Source: Scleromitrula shiraiana (taxonomy: Eukaryota; Ascomycota; Leotiomycetes; Helotiales; Sclerotiniaceae). From it: a stretch of DNA of 64,000 nucleotides. How positions within the stretch are numbered: position 1 is the stretch's first letter; each line of letters opens with the position of its first letter. Shown piece after piece: positions 11,985-23,957 of the stretch. The position numbers were made by a program, and so were the translations under genes. The notes under the pieces were generated by a model. That model made no database searches, had not been told where the DNA came from, and saw nothing but the letters and a program-made list of their open reading frames with translations. The stretch is from positions 2,122,713-2,186,712 of the forward strand of contig JABELC010000008.1 of assembly GCA_028455995.1 (NCBI GenBank). Reading direction: 5' to 3'.

Positions 11985-13199
11985 TTAAATCAAATTTCCC
12001 TCAAGTCCTCCAATAATTTTCTCAAAAATATCCACACCCTCCCTCCCCAACGCAGTCCCAACCCCCACCACCTCCGCTCCAACACCCCTCATCCTCCTCC
12101 ACCCGTCCGCATCCTTCACACCCCCAACTCCAATGATTTCTATACCTCGCACCTCTTCAAATCTCGATTCGTTCAACAATCTTCGTATCGTCTTTACATT
12201 CCCCAATGCAATTGGATGAATTGCATCACCTGCCATTCCACCGATTCCTTCATTAGATGAGGAGCTTAAGAGTGGGTTTAGGGTGGAGGAGTTTAGCACG
12301 AGACAGGATCCTAGGGTGTTGGTTGCTGTTATGAAGGATATCGGGTGTTTAAGTGATGTTCCTTGACCCAATTCATGAGTTGAGAGAATTCCAATCTCCA
12401 ATGCTGTGATTAGGGTTTTAAATTGCTCGAAATAAGTATATGGTGGAATTTTTATGCCGACGTGAATCCCGGGCTCATCATTCCCACCTTGTGTTGCGAA
12501 CTTTAATTTTACCGTTCGTATGGCATCGATATATTGGGATAGTGCAGCTTCATCATATGCAGGAGGTGATTTATCGAGAATATTCGGACATGAAAGATTA
12601 ATTTCCATGAAAAGATTTAGACCAGGGTGTTCTAGAGAAAATGATCGAATCTTTTCATAACATTTACATGCTTCTACGTCCGTTCCCGTAACAGATATAA
12701 TCCATGGTTTTGGTCTTGAATTTTGAATGGACGAGGATGATGATGAGTTGTGGATTGATAAGATTATAGATAAATAATCATCCAAACATAGAGGTGAATA
12801 TCCAAGTGTATTGAGACTGCTAGTTTCCCCATCAACAACTTCGCTTCTTCCTTCGGCAGAAATAGCAGCAGATGACGTGTTGCTTGTTGTGGAGAAGAAT
12901 GTATATTGATTGATGGTTGGTGAGTGGGGGTATGGAGTTAGGAGACTTGTACGGGTTGTTATAGCTCCTGTATGGGGGGAATTGTATAGAATCTGGAGGT
13001 CTTCGAGGGTGGTTGCCCACTAGGGAGGAAGTGCGGGTTGGTTAGTTGTTTGTTGAGGGAGAGGAAGATGAGTGGATGGGTTGAAAAAACTACGTACTGG
13101 GTTGGCGGAATTTATTAGAGGTGGGTTGAAATCAAGTATACGTTTAGATGTGATTCCAGTAGGAGTTTTTATTTGGTTTAAGACTGTAAATTCGGCCAT
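11985..13199 (-). CDS. Dihydroorotate dehydrogenase, class 1A (fumarate-type)
   Basis: Exons on the minus strand are 13199-13098 and 13019-11985, with a 78-bp intron (GTACGT ... CTAG), encoding 378 residues. The N-terminus reads WATTLEDLQILYNSPHTGAITTRTSL, the usual opening of the class 1 barrel. NLSCPN follows with the Cys that acts as general base in class 1A enzymes. IIGVGGVKDADGW and VGVGTAL form the C-terminal FMN phosphate loop. The reaction is dihydroorotate to orotate, the fourth step of UMP synthesis, with fumarate as electron acceptor in the best-known members. No mitochondrial presequence or membrane anchor is evident, so a soluble cytosolic protein is expected. Filamentous ascomycetes usually rely on a mitochondrial class 2 enzyme, so this may be an additional class 1-like paralogue. 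At 378 residues it is longer than the roughly 310 of yeast Ura1, mostly through Ser/Thr-rich insertions near residues 75-120. Confidence 0.85.
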
Positions 13200-13794
13200 G
13201 GTTGGTTTGAGATTGTGGTAGGTCAAGTGTGATAGAATGGTAATTAGCTGCTGCTTAATCTATTTGGCACTACAGACCCAAGAAACGCGATTCAAAATAG
13301 TAACGAGGTTTTACTCCCAAAGAAAGGTATGGGAATTCCGTAATTCCGAATATTTATAGTGGGGGTTTTACGAGTATACATCCGAGATTTCCACGCGTGA
13401 CTAGTGCGGCTTAAAGTCCATGATGCAACTACAACTGCAACGAGAACGACAACTAATTCATATGTTCAAGTCCTTTCTAATTTTCAATGCAATGATCAAT
13501 TTCGACTGTATCTAACTTCTAGGTTAGTGATTTGCAATGTAAGTGTATTTCCTTTGCCCTAATAATTACGATATTTGATCTCGATACTTCAACCTTCAAA
13601 TGACCCCCTTCATTTGAAGAATTGTTTGCTTTTTTCCCTAGTTTATTGCACATTTTGGCATTTTCATCTGCGCTCATCATATTTGATGAAATTCGAATAT
13701 TGTGATATCTGATTCTTTAACCCTCCTCAAAATAAACTCTTATCTTTAGAGACAAATAAACTCGACCTCTCACAGCACAAAAAAATCCACGAAG
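13200..13794. other. Divergent promoter region
   Basis: About 600 bp separates the divergent start codons of the dihydroorotate dehydrogenase (13199, minus) and the J-domain gene (13795, plus). No distinctive operator was found. Confidence 0.4.
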
Positions 13795-14403
13795 ATGGCT
13801 CTACCGAATCACTATGCAACTCTGCAAATCCCCGAAGACGCCAGTCATGATGATATTAAGAAAGCCTTCTTTATGCTAGCAAAGACTTATCATCCAGACA
13901 AGACAAATGGAGGATCTGCTCAGAGTTTTGTGAAGGTATGTGAATTCGGACTTCATTTGTTCTTTGGTTGCGGATAATTACTCATTTTTCAATGACAGGT
14001 TTGAGAAGCGTACGAAACTTTCACGGACACCAAGAAGCAAAGAAGTTATGACTCCAAGTTACGCCATCGTTGCGATCATTACGAGGCTTGTGAGGAACTC
14101 GGGAGGGCATCTGATCGTTTGGACGACATCAATGAACTGTTGCGCAACATTTTAGATCAATTAAATCGGACTGGGAAACAACTTGAGCAGTTCGATCGAG
14201 ACTGTATGAAAGGTCGTTATAGGACTACAGAACTTTATGCAACACATCATATTAAGCTTGCTCAATCGCAAATGGGACACAATCAAGCAACACATGTCAC
14301 CTCTTCGGCTGGAGGAGTAACAGATACGCAGAATAGGTCACATAAAGGATACGGTCGAAAAAGAAAGAAAGTTGGAGGTCGAAATCGATGTGAATTTGGG
14401 TAG
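13795..14403 (+). pseudogene. J-domain (DnaJ-like) protein gene with in-frame stop
   Basis: Exon 1 (13795-13935) encodes MALPNHYATLQIPEDASHDD followed by IKKAFFMLAKTYHPDKTNGG, a J domain with its HPD motif. A 63-bp intron (GTATGTG ... TGACAG) leads to exon 2 at 13999, which reads GTT TGA GAA GCG TAC, that is V-stop-EAYETF. In J domains this position continues as a run like V-R/Q-EAY, so the TGA is most simply a CGA codon changed by C-to-T. After the stop the frame stays open for another 133 codons to 14403, with a charged helical region (KLRHRCDHYEACEEL) and a Lys/Arg-rich tail (GRKRKKVGGR). No alternative splice site rescues the frame: the AG seven bases downstream shifts to a frame that ends within about 50 codons. 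Conservation of the frame after the stop suggests recent loss. J proteins stimulate Hsp70 ATPase. Confidence 0.7.
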
Positions 14404-16944
14404 TGAGAGGGCTGCTAAGAGGATGAGAAGGGAAGGTTAAATCTCTGGTGTTATATAAATGGGCGGGTGTTACAGAGAGGGCTGCTAGGAAAATGAGAGG
14501 AGATGCTCGGAGAAGTCAGTGGTAAACTGATTTGTTCCTGATGATATGTGATTACAGCAGGTGACACCGATCACAATAAATCTAAGGAGACTAGACTCTA
14601 AATGAAAGATTTACAACGGCAATATCTTTACCACCCATCCTTTCTAGCAAAGTAGTTTCAACCACGACTGTTAATGATTCATGGGATAGTTGTTCGCGCA
14701 TCGAAAGAAACATACCATAGAAAAGCTTCACACCCTTTCTCAATACTCTCTTTGCTGTCTTCTCTTCTCTGTCTTCTCTTCTCTTCTCTTCGTCATTTTA
14801 CTTCTTACTTTATCTCCCCACGTTCGAACTTGCGATGTCTATTTCATACGACATCACACCACGATCTAACATACCAGATTGATGTATAGATTCAGTAGTT
14901 CTTGTTATGCTTGCCTGAAAGGATGGACGAGATTTTGGTGCATCTAGGACAGGATAGAGTAGAGAACCTGTCGTTTGGCTACAAGATTGCTATAGAAGTG
15001 AGTAAGATTGATTGTTTAAATTGTTATATATTCCTTTTTTGTTGCCCTATTCTCTTAAAATTACTTTTTCAGTCGAGTTTGCCGCCTTGAATGAAACAAA
15101 GTCGATTAATCCAGAGATAATCAATGTTTGTAAACAGTCACTGTGAATTATATGTCAAGAGATCGAATCAAACAGATACCAAGAGTCTTATCTTGCAATC
15201 AATACTCTGTTTTCATTAATATACAAACAGTCCTCTATTCAATATTGTCCAGTTGACGTTTCATCTCGATGATATACGCTGATATCTCAACCGTCACAAT
15301 TGCATTTCTTTTTCATAATTCTCTCTTGCTCTTTTGCAATGTATACGACGCTTGCTGAATCATCCCCATTGAGATATCAGTTGAATTGAAAAATACTGGT
15401 TACAGAGTCAAGATGTGCCAGCCCAAGTCAAGTGATGTATTGGATGTAGAGTTTTTTTCGCAGCTCTCCTGTTGTCGGAAACATTGTCCTGGGACTTAAA
15501 ATGATTCTTGGGTGGGTGTGCGCATTTAACAACAGGGAGGAGTAGGATAAATGATCCAGCGTGCCTCATCCTCCCTCATACCTGTGTGAATAAACGCCTA
15601 CTTCGTCATCGATATAAAAACTTCACCATACATAATATCCAAACGCATTTTCTTGACTCATATTCATACAAAACATTTGGATATGGCCCATCTCTATTCC
15701 CAATTATTGAGGCTGTGTGTATTATATCATGCAACGGCTCGGCTTGCATTGATTCACTTACGTGTCTGAGCCAATTTTTGTACTACAACCAAATATCGAA
15801 ACTCACAGAGAGAGAGTGATAGCTGAGCCTCCACAGAGACATCATCAATGGGTATATTGGATCCACTCAAGGAATGAAGAAACGCCGTCGCATAAGAGGA
15901 AACAAGTGATAATGAAATGACTGAGATATCTCGAGACAAGTAAAGTGTAAATACAGTGGGCAAATAGTTGAGCATTTTCGGCCAATCCAAATGCACATGC
16001 AAAGCAAATCATTTTGACATCAAAACTAAACGCGAGAAACATGTAGCATACTCTATTTGTTGTTTTGGTCTTCTGCAAGACAGTATATAAATCCGTGATT
16101 TGTGGAGTCAACATGAAGATCATATCAGTAGAGCTTTCCACAAACCATCTAACCACACAGTCTTTTGAAGACCCTCATAATTTTGACTTGGAGAGAGAGA
16201 ATGACATTTCCACTGTCTGATCCAAATCACACAATCAGCCTGTTATCATGTGACCAATCAAATCAACCTATATAACGCCGACGCCCTACAAATAGAAATC
16301 GGACTTCCCCAATACCCATCCGTTACACAAACAACTTCACCCAGTCTTACTTACCAACAACTTGGCACCCCAATGACGCGCGGTCACCACACACAACAGT
16401 ATGAACAATATTTCTGATTTCGCATTATCATACAATAATCAATGATATTATCACCATTACTCCCAATCAATACCCAGCTGGCCACGCCAGCCAAGCAGAA
16501 ACCCAAGCACAGACATTGCACGTCCCGTAGATCAATCTCCCAACTCGCCCTATCAAAACTTATCTAAGGAATCAATTGAATATATGAAACATTGATAATA
16601 AATATCTTTTCCCGTCTTTATTCCTTGGACGATGCGTTTTGGGTTTGAGAATGCTGATGGAGGAGGCGGGAGCGATATATTGTCCGATGTACCGATTACT
16701 TGGCATATGTAAGCTTGGGCTGAGATGTGTGGAAATAAAAAAGCCTTGCTGTGATGAATCACTGTGAATAGGCAGGTAGGTGCGAGGATATATTTTTGAT
16801 AGTTGTTTGGGTTTCCCGGTTTGTTTTGGTTTCTTTTATTGATTTTGTTGTTTCTTCTTTTTTGTTTATTTCTTGAAGAAAGTTGAGAAGTTTTTGGATA
16901 TCGTATGATTCAATTAAAGTGGCATTGATGCCAATTATATCAAT
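14404..16944. other. 2.5-kb spacer, no supported gene
   Basis: This holds CT-rich runs (TCTTCTCTT near 14755-14790), AG repeats near 15810, and several frames of 60-100 codons with no domain, signal peptide or plausible splice partners. The right end (16260-16940) carries CCTATATAACGC at about 16268 and is probably the upstream region of the cytochrome b561 gene. Confidence 0.4.
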
Positions 16945-18491
16945 ATGAAGTTGTTTAGTAGTAGTTCTATTTTAGCTGTAGCTTTGAGTTTTGGTACATA
17001 TCCATCCTATCCCAGCCTTACCATACAATTCACCCGAACACCAAAAGATCATATGAACTAACAATCAAATCCATCATTCAAGTACCCACTGCCCACACAA
17101 TAGCAACCTACAGCACTGGAACATCCACTCCCAGTTTCTCCATAGGAATACCCACAACCAATACTAATAACCTCTACATCCAATTAAGCGCGCCCTCAAC
17201 TTACCAATGGGCCGCCATAGGAATCGGATCCCGAATGGCTGGAAGTGCCATCCTAGCCATCTATAGTTCCTCATCCACCACCAACATAACATTAAGTCCC
17301 CGCAGCGGAACCGGCGAAGTAGAACCCAAATACGATTCCAGTATATCCGCATCCCTACTCTCCGGAAGTGGAATATCAAATGGTACAATGATAGCAAATA
17401 TCCTCTGTACGAACTGTGCATCAAAATTAGGATCAACCTCAAATACAGCATCGAATTGGATAGCCGCTTGGAATGAGGGAAGTGCTCTTGCGAGTGATGA
17501 TGTGAAGGAGAGTATTTCTCAGCATTCAGGAAACGGATATCGTCAGTTTACGTTTGATTTGACGGCCGCAACTTTGGATAGTGATTCAAATCCTTTTTCA
17601 TCTACCACTGCGACGGCCACAAATTCGGGGAATGGTACTAGTAGTGGGTCGAGCTTGGTAGGAGGAGGATTCTCGCAAATTTCTGCATTTGATAAGGCTC
17701 ATGGGATTGTGATGGGTATAACTGTCGTGCTACTTTTCCCATTGGGTGCTTTATCAATTCGGGTATTTGGAAGACCATGGCTCCATGCTGGGTTGCAAAT
17801 ATTTTCTTTCGTTATGTTGGTTATTGGGTTGGGACTTGGTATCAAGCTAGCTAGTTTGAGATCAGGTGCTTTTGGTGGTACTGCACCTATTGCGGCTCGT
17901 GAGGTTTTGGAAAAAGTGGTCAATAGACAATTTGGTGGGTTTGATGCTGGGCAGAGTTTTACTGGTACCCCGCCTTGGGCTACGGCTACTGGTTCTTCTG
18001 GATTTTCTCGCCCTACGTCGTATCCTGGTTCTGGATCTGGATCTTCAGGGTCTTCAGGTTCGAATTCCTCTCCCAGTCTCACTGGTGCTGCAGTCACTCC
18101 AACTTTGGGATCAATTGTAGGTCTCTCCCATAAGCTTCTGCTTCTAATCCCATGAACTAATGATATCCAGATCTATAATACTACACATATGATATTCGGC
18201 ATCGTTCTCGTAATCCTGTTCTTCATCCAACCATTTCTAGGACTCATTCATCATTGGAGATATATGAAAGAGCAAAAAAGAGGTATATTTGGGTGGATTC
18301 ATTTATGGTATGGAAGAATAATAATCGTCCTTGCCGTTATAAATGGTGGATTGGGTTTGCAATTGGCTACAAACACCAATCGTGGTAAAATTGCTTATGC
18401 CATCATTGCGATTTTCATGGCTTTGACGTATATTGGAGTGGTTGTTTTGACGGCTTTGCGTAAGAGGAAGGTGTACACGGCGAATCTTTGA
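16945..18491 (+). CDS. DOMON and cytochrome b561 domain protein
   Basis: Three exons, 16945-16993, 17083-18116 and 18171-18491, give 467 residues with all phases matching (introns 89 and 54 bp). The start is a signal peptide (MKLFSSSSILAVALSF). Residues about 20-200 form a DOMON/cellobiose-dehydrogenase-type cytochrome domain (YQWAAIGIGSRMAGSAILAI ... GNGYRQFTFDL). After a Ser/Gly-rich linker come the b561 helices: FDKAHGIVMGITVVLLFPLG, WLHAGLQIFSFVMLVIGLGL, HMIFGIVLVILFFIQPFLG, HLWYGRIIIVLAVINGG and a last helix before the basic tail LRKRKVYTANL. The His residues in AHG, LHA, THM and HLW are the expected heme ligands. A second Gly/Ser/Pro-rich linker splits helices 2 and 3. The family moves electrons across membranes, with the N-terminal domain outside. 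The physiological donor and acceptor here are unknown. Confidence 0.85.
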
Positions 18492-18733
18492 GGGGTTTGA
18501 AAGGTTTGGCTTCATAAGTTAGTAGATTTATTTTGGCTGTATATTTATTAAGTGGATAAATTGTTGGCGGTGTTTTCATTGGGGTTTATGGTAATCATGA
18601 GTACCATTTAGATTGAGTAACGTCGTTACTTCGGAAGAATTTAGGTGACGCAAGTCGAGGCTAGTGGGACAATCTTTATGAGTCCGGAATTCTTAACACG
18701 GTCACTCTCATTCATTCTATCACTATTAATACC

Positions 18734-20988
18734 TCATGACCAGTTTGTGAGCATGTTATCATCGAAATTCCAATCCAAAGAATTAAATAAATCAAAATCT
18801 GCAAGTATAAGTGGAAAGTTCATAGGATCTTCCATAGAACCAGGCTGAAGATATGGAATTGGATCTTGCTGTTGAATACCACTTGAGACATCCGAATTGC
18901 TTGTAGGAATAATTGTGTCTTGTTCTGTTTACAATTAATATTTCGTTCAAAGATGCGAAGGGGGGGCGGAGAAATACCAGGTTTGACAGGAGGAGGGTTG
19001 ATAGTAGATCTCCATCTCAGAAAACAATCATGTACGTGACTTATAGACATTCTAGATTGAATTCTAAGCTCCAAAGGACCATAATCGCTACTACTTGCAC
19101 GATTCAATTCACCCGATCCAGCTGCTCTCCACATTCTTGCCAGAGCTTCCGCTATTCGATCGGAGAAATCATTGGTTGATAAACTGGTCGATCGTAATGC
19201 TAATACCGCTGCATTAAACAATGATCGGCCTTGTGTACCATCAAATTGTATGGCATAATTACTGTTCAGTATTTTGAGTAATACGCAAGAGGCCGAAACG
19301 AGATTTTTAAGTATGTAGTTTGAACAGTAGGTAAAGATGGGTTCGGAATGGAGATCGTGGTCGAGAGTTGCTTGGATGAAACTCGTGGCACTTTTGTAGG
19401 CTGAGGAGAGCGCGGTAAAATATGTTGGTGCCATAGGTGGGATAAAAAATGCAAATGCATGCAAATGAAGTTTTGCCGCAAGTAGATATAACTTATTAAG
19501 TGCTAGAAAAAAGTCAGTGACATTTTGTAGCGACTCTGGTATGATTAAAACTTACAAGAGAAACCCAAACTCTCGGATTCTAGTTGTTGGTAAGATACTT
19601 CGAGCATATTGATGGCTGCTGGTTGTTCAATTTCCCTTAACACACCAGTTAACCTTGATGTATCAGTATATAAAGTTTTTGTGATGAGCTGAGAGAATTT
19701 TTCTATCTTTAATCGTTGGATGATATCAGGTGGAAGAGTTCCCGAACTTTCTCTCAATCCTTCACCAAGACTCCAATCATAAATCGTAATTGATGGCTGT
19801 CCATTAGATGCAGATACACTGTGAGGTAAGAATTAGCTGTGCTATTCAATGATGGAAACGATCAATCAAACCTTTGAGAAACAATATTACATATAGCCCA
19901 AGTCAACTTTCGGTCATTTAATTCCGCATCTGTAACATCTCTTGTTTGTTTCAAATAATCTTGTGCATGTAAAGCTCGATGATGTCCAAGTTGAAGAGCT
20001 ATTTGCATCATAAATCCGCTCAACATCCACGTGGGATCAAGTTCACTTAAACCCATTGTGGGTGCAGCTTTATCATTTCTACTTTTGGTAAATCCTCGAA
20101 TCAAAGGTATAGGCCAAGTACATAGTAGAGCAAGAGCTTTCACGGTTGAGGATCTTTGTGGCATATCGGATATTGCACATCCTAATCGTTTCATAATTGG
20201 ACTTGACAATCTCAATACTAATGTACTATCTTGAGGATATCTTCGAGAAGAAATGAGAACGATTGTCCAACCAAGTAGAGGATCTTGTGAGAAGTATTGA
20301 TCACATGATTGATTTGGATCAAGAATTGGACAGATATGATGATATCGTGAGAAAAATCTGTGGAAAATGCACAAGTTAGAACTGAACATTAACAAGAATG
20401 AAGCAAACTCAACTGGTCAAATAAAAAGGCAAGCTGATCACCAGGAACTGTTATGTTTTCAATTTCTTGATCTTTTGGTTTCTCATTCCCTGACGACGAA
20501 TTATATTCATTAATACCATTTTCTTTTGAATTTGAAGCAGCCAGTTGCGCCGCCTGCTTTGCTACTAATTCTCTAAGTTCTTTGATTTCTTTTTGCATTT
20601 CAGTATGTTTACTATAAAACCATCAATAGAATTCGAGGAATCTATACATCCATCATACTTACTGTCTTTTTGCAACCCGTTTAAAATCGGAATCTAATTT
20701 ACATGGGATATTCAAACGACGACATCTTGAACATGCTTGAAAAGGATCTTTCACAACATTACAACCTAGCTAGATATAAAGATTAGTAATTTGCATAAAA
20801 TTTCAGTTAGTTATATGTAAACTCACTTTTTGTTGTCTACATTCATTACATGATTTAATAGAAGTAGAAATTTTAATAGATTTATCGATTTGATCATAAG
20901 ACCTCTTTCCCGGACCATTTGAAGATCTTGAGACATCTGAATATGTATGATCTCCATCATCAGAAGGTGTAAGTGTATTATGGCTCAT
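18734..20988 (-). CDS. Zn2Cys6 transcription factor, Leu3/PrtT-like
   Basis: Seven exons on the minus strand: 20988-20827, 20769-20663, 20611-20414, 20357-19872, 19818-19556, 19502-18978 and 18924-18734. They add up to 643 residues with every phase consistent and introns of 51-57 bp. Residues 47-86 or so hold the binuclear zinc cluster, CNECRQQKLGC ... CSRCRRLNIPC (spacing CX2CX6CX9CX2CX6C). A basic linker and a coiled coil (EMQKEIKELRELVAKQAAQL) follow for dimerisation. The middle domain starts FDQFFSRYHHICPILDP and contains DPLLGWTIVLISSRRYPQDS, the fungal regulatory domain as found in Leu3 and PrtT. The tail is acidic (FDLFNSLDWNFDDNML), a candidate activation region. Leu3 controls branched-chain amino acid genes and PrtT controls secreted proteases; which applies here cannot be settled from sequence. 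It converges with the b561 gene. Confidence 0.85.
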
Positions 20989-22038
20989 ATTTCCGAGTAA
21001 GCACTATGTATTTAGTTGTACAGAAATGAGGGTATCACTAAGTAATGTCGCTGAATGATGTGGGTATACCATTCAAGAAAGAAGATTTCGAGGTTGACAA
21101 AAAATTAATGGGTTTCTTAGTCTAATATTCTTAGCCTTGCATTCTTAAAGGGAATGCTTGTTTTTTACAGGGTATTCTTTCCACGAACCACAAGGCTGCA
21201 AATAGCAAGAAATGCATTGGCAATCCCCCACTCCAACCAACCCATTGTTCATTTACAAAATCAAGACATCGTGTAAACATATCTACTTGGACACCTAATT
21301 GAGGAGATGATGTGGGGAGGCAATGTATCTCTTTGGATTAGAGATTAATCTTTACGACAACAGAACGTCCTTTCAATATTTTTCCCGCCATTCCAAGAGA
21401 TTATCGGGGTGGTAATTGATACTCCTTCTACAGATATATCAAACGGATGGCGGCGATAGAATATCTAGTGTTCTCAACATCATACTCAGGTCTGATTTTC
21501 TCAAGTTCATGGTGGACTATACTTCAGCCGAGAATCATAAATTGATGATAGTTCTTGGTGATCAGAGCGCCCCCAATGATGATGATGCAGATATATCTTT
21601 ATTTTGTCTCATTTATTGGAGTTATATCATCTCTGATTGGCCCGAACCAACAACCACATAAATGGCATTTGCGAGCGCGATGCTCGGACTTATTCCTCCA
21701 GAAACCGGACTCTACTCCTGGCACACAACGAGTATAGGAAGATACGTAGAACATTGTCTAAAAATAAATCATATTTTGGAAATTGTTAATCCAGGCCTAA
21801 CAAACACTATAACCATTAATGGTTGAATTTCCGTCCAGCACATCATTAACTGTTATGGTTGCTGATTCGTGGCTCTGATCGGAAAAATCCCATTAATTAA
21901 CCCACCATTCCAGAAATGCTCCGACTTCCCCGCGTTGGCGATACAGCCTCGAGGCAGCCCATTCCCCATTTCAATAATCTATCCCTACATGAACTTACAT
22001 ATTTCATCATTCAAACCTTGGCAAACAATGAATACAGC
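20989..22038. other. Upstream region of the zinc-cluster gene
   Basis: About 1 kb between two divergent loci. Short frames at 21416-21740 have no recognisable features. No gene is called. Confidence 0.4.
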
Positions 22039-23217
22039 ATGGCAAAACCAAGTGTATTGATTACCGGCGGTACAGGATTTGTCGGATCATCAATAGTTAA
22101 TGCATTAATTACAAAATACCCCTCCAGTCTAATAACTATCTTCGATTTAAAGCCCAATCCTAGGAAATCCAAAGCAAACGAACCCAATATTTCCTATGTT
22201 AAAGGAGATATCTTGAAATTCCTCGATATTTCCGAAGGTATTTCACGAACCAAACCAGAGATTGTCGTCCATACAGCTGGAATAGTTCCATCATTGAGTG
22301 AAAGATATCATCGTCAAATTGAAAAAGAAGTTTTTAGAATAAACATCGAAGGAACAAGAAATGTTTTGAATGCAACCCGTGAAGCTGGGATATCTGCTTT
22401 TGTTTATACAAGTAGCTGTTGTTCCGTGACAGACAATTGGAAAGCTCCATCTCCAAACATTGATGAAAGATGACCAACTGCACCGAGATCATCCATGTAC
22501 GGCGAATCGAAGGTGAGTTATCTTCTACTACAATACCAAGGAGGTCATCTCAATATATCAATAGGCAGCAGCTGAGAAGATTGTACTCGAATCAAATTCA
22601 TCTACATTCTCAACATGTATTCTTAGACCTTCGGTTCTATGGGACCAGGTGATCATCTGTTGATTCCATCAATACACGCATGTATAGAAAAGCATGAAAT
22701 CCCTATCATTATTGGCTCAGCAGACAATCTGTGGGATGTCACGTATGTTACAAATATCGCCGATGCTCACGTCCTCGCGGCAGAGAATTTACTCTCTAGC
22801 AATCCTATGGCCGCTGGAGAGGCGCTCTTCATCCAGAATAATGAACCAATTACTTTTCGAGATTTTACTTTGGCCGTCTGGAAAGAATTTGGTCACATCC
22901 CCGCATATTCCGTTACGATACCGGAAGGTTTGGCATAGACAGCGGGGAGTTTTGCAGAAATCTTATCGTATTTGATGGGATGGAAGACCCCGATATTAAG
23001 TAGAGGAAGCGTTAATGATGCCTGTGCTGTTAGGTATGCCAGTGGAGAGAAAGCTAGGAGTACTTTAGGTTATGAAGCACGTGTAGGAATTGAAGAGGGG
23101 ATAAGATTAAGTTGTGAAGAATACAAGGTAAGACTTGCAAGTGCAAGAATGGTGAAATCTTTTGGAGTGGAGGAGATAAGTAATGATTCCAATGGTGAGA
23201 AAACTTCAACGAAATAG
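22039..23217 (+). pseudogene. 3-beta-HSD / NAD-dependent epimerase-like pseudogene
   Basis: The N-terminus MAKPSVLITGGTGFVGSS is a Rossmann fold with the GGTGFVG loop. VVHTAGI and VYTSSCCSV follow, as in sterol 3-beta-hydroxysteroid dehydrogenase/isomerase-like SDRs, and MYGESK supplies the YxxxK catalytic pair. An intron of 52 bp (22513-22564) separates ESK from AAAEKIVLESNSSTF in phase. Breaks: TGA at 22471-22473 inside NIDER-stop-PTAPRSS, where family members usually have Trp (TGG to TGA); a one-base frameshift at about 22630 between CILRPS and GPGDHLLIPSI; and TAG at 22936-22938 (EGLA-stop-TAGSF). The reading otherwise continues to a Lys-rich end at 23217. The two nonsense codons fit transitions. 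The enzyme class oxidises 3-beta-hydroxysteroids or reduces sugar nucleotides; the broken copy should be inactive. Confidence 0.8.
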
Positions 23218-23957
23218 AGGATTAGTCTCTGAAATCGGCATCAATTAGTTTCGGCATAAAATCCCTTTATTTTGTTACTACATCGTTATGATTCAAACAG
23301 ATGCCTGGGTATCAAATGGGGTAGTCTGGGAGATGAGTACTGGAAGAGAACTTTTTATTCCTGTAATGTTAATCTTGCTATGTTACATCTTCACCCTCTT
23401 GAATATCCCCAGAATTCTAGGTGTCAAGCAGTTGACAAACTCGAATTACCACAATAAATTACAAAGTTGTATCAATGTATCGAAAAGCGGCATATGTGGA
23501 CTAATCAGTATGCCGTAGCCAATGGCGATATACCCAACAAATGGCTTGCAGAAACCCCACTACACCCACTAACGAAGCCCCGCCACCAAAGCTTTTCTCA
23601 ACCACAACCACGACAAGATATTCTCATAGGTTATGTTCAAGTAGAGAAATGTGTACCATCCCATACATTGTTATGTATAATTCATATACTTCCGACGTAG
23701 GATAATTGATATGATCAATCACAATACTTGCATCGTTGGCGTTTGCACTCCCTACGAAACCTCAGCGTTCGGATGGATTGCTAAGTTGAGGACTTGCTCA
23801 TCACAAATACAGATTGCTTGGAAATCATCCTAAAAATTCACATGAATTGTGTAAACCGTATGTACAAAGTATCCGACAGTTCCCCGTCATCAAATGAATG
23901 AACTCTTCATGGGTTTCCAATCCCCCGCTTGTCCCTCCCTCCTCTACCATCAACTCT
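23218..23957. other. Spacer, no gene seen
   Basis: It lies between the SDR pseudogene and the end of the GH16 gene, which converge on it. Frames at 23272-23700 show no recognisable domain. The stretch serves as the 3' flank of both. Confidence 0.4.

Noticed and set aside
17699..18097. Minus-strand 132-codon frame opposite the cytochrome b561 gene
   Set aside because: Shadow of the Gly/Ser/Pro-rich linker; the plus strand has clear domains and splice structure.
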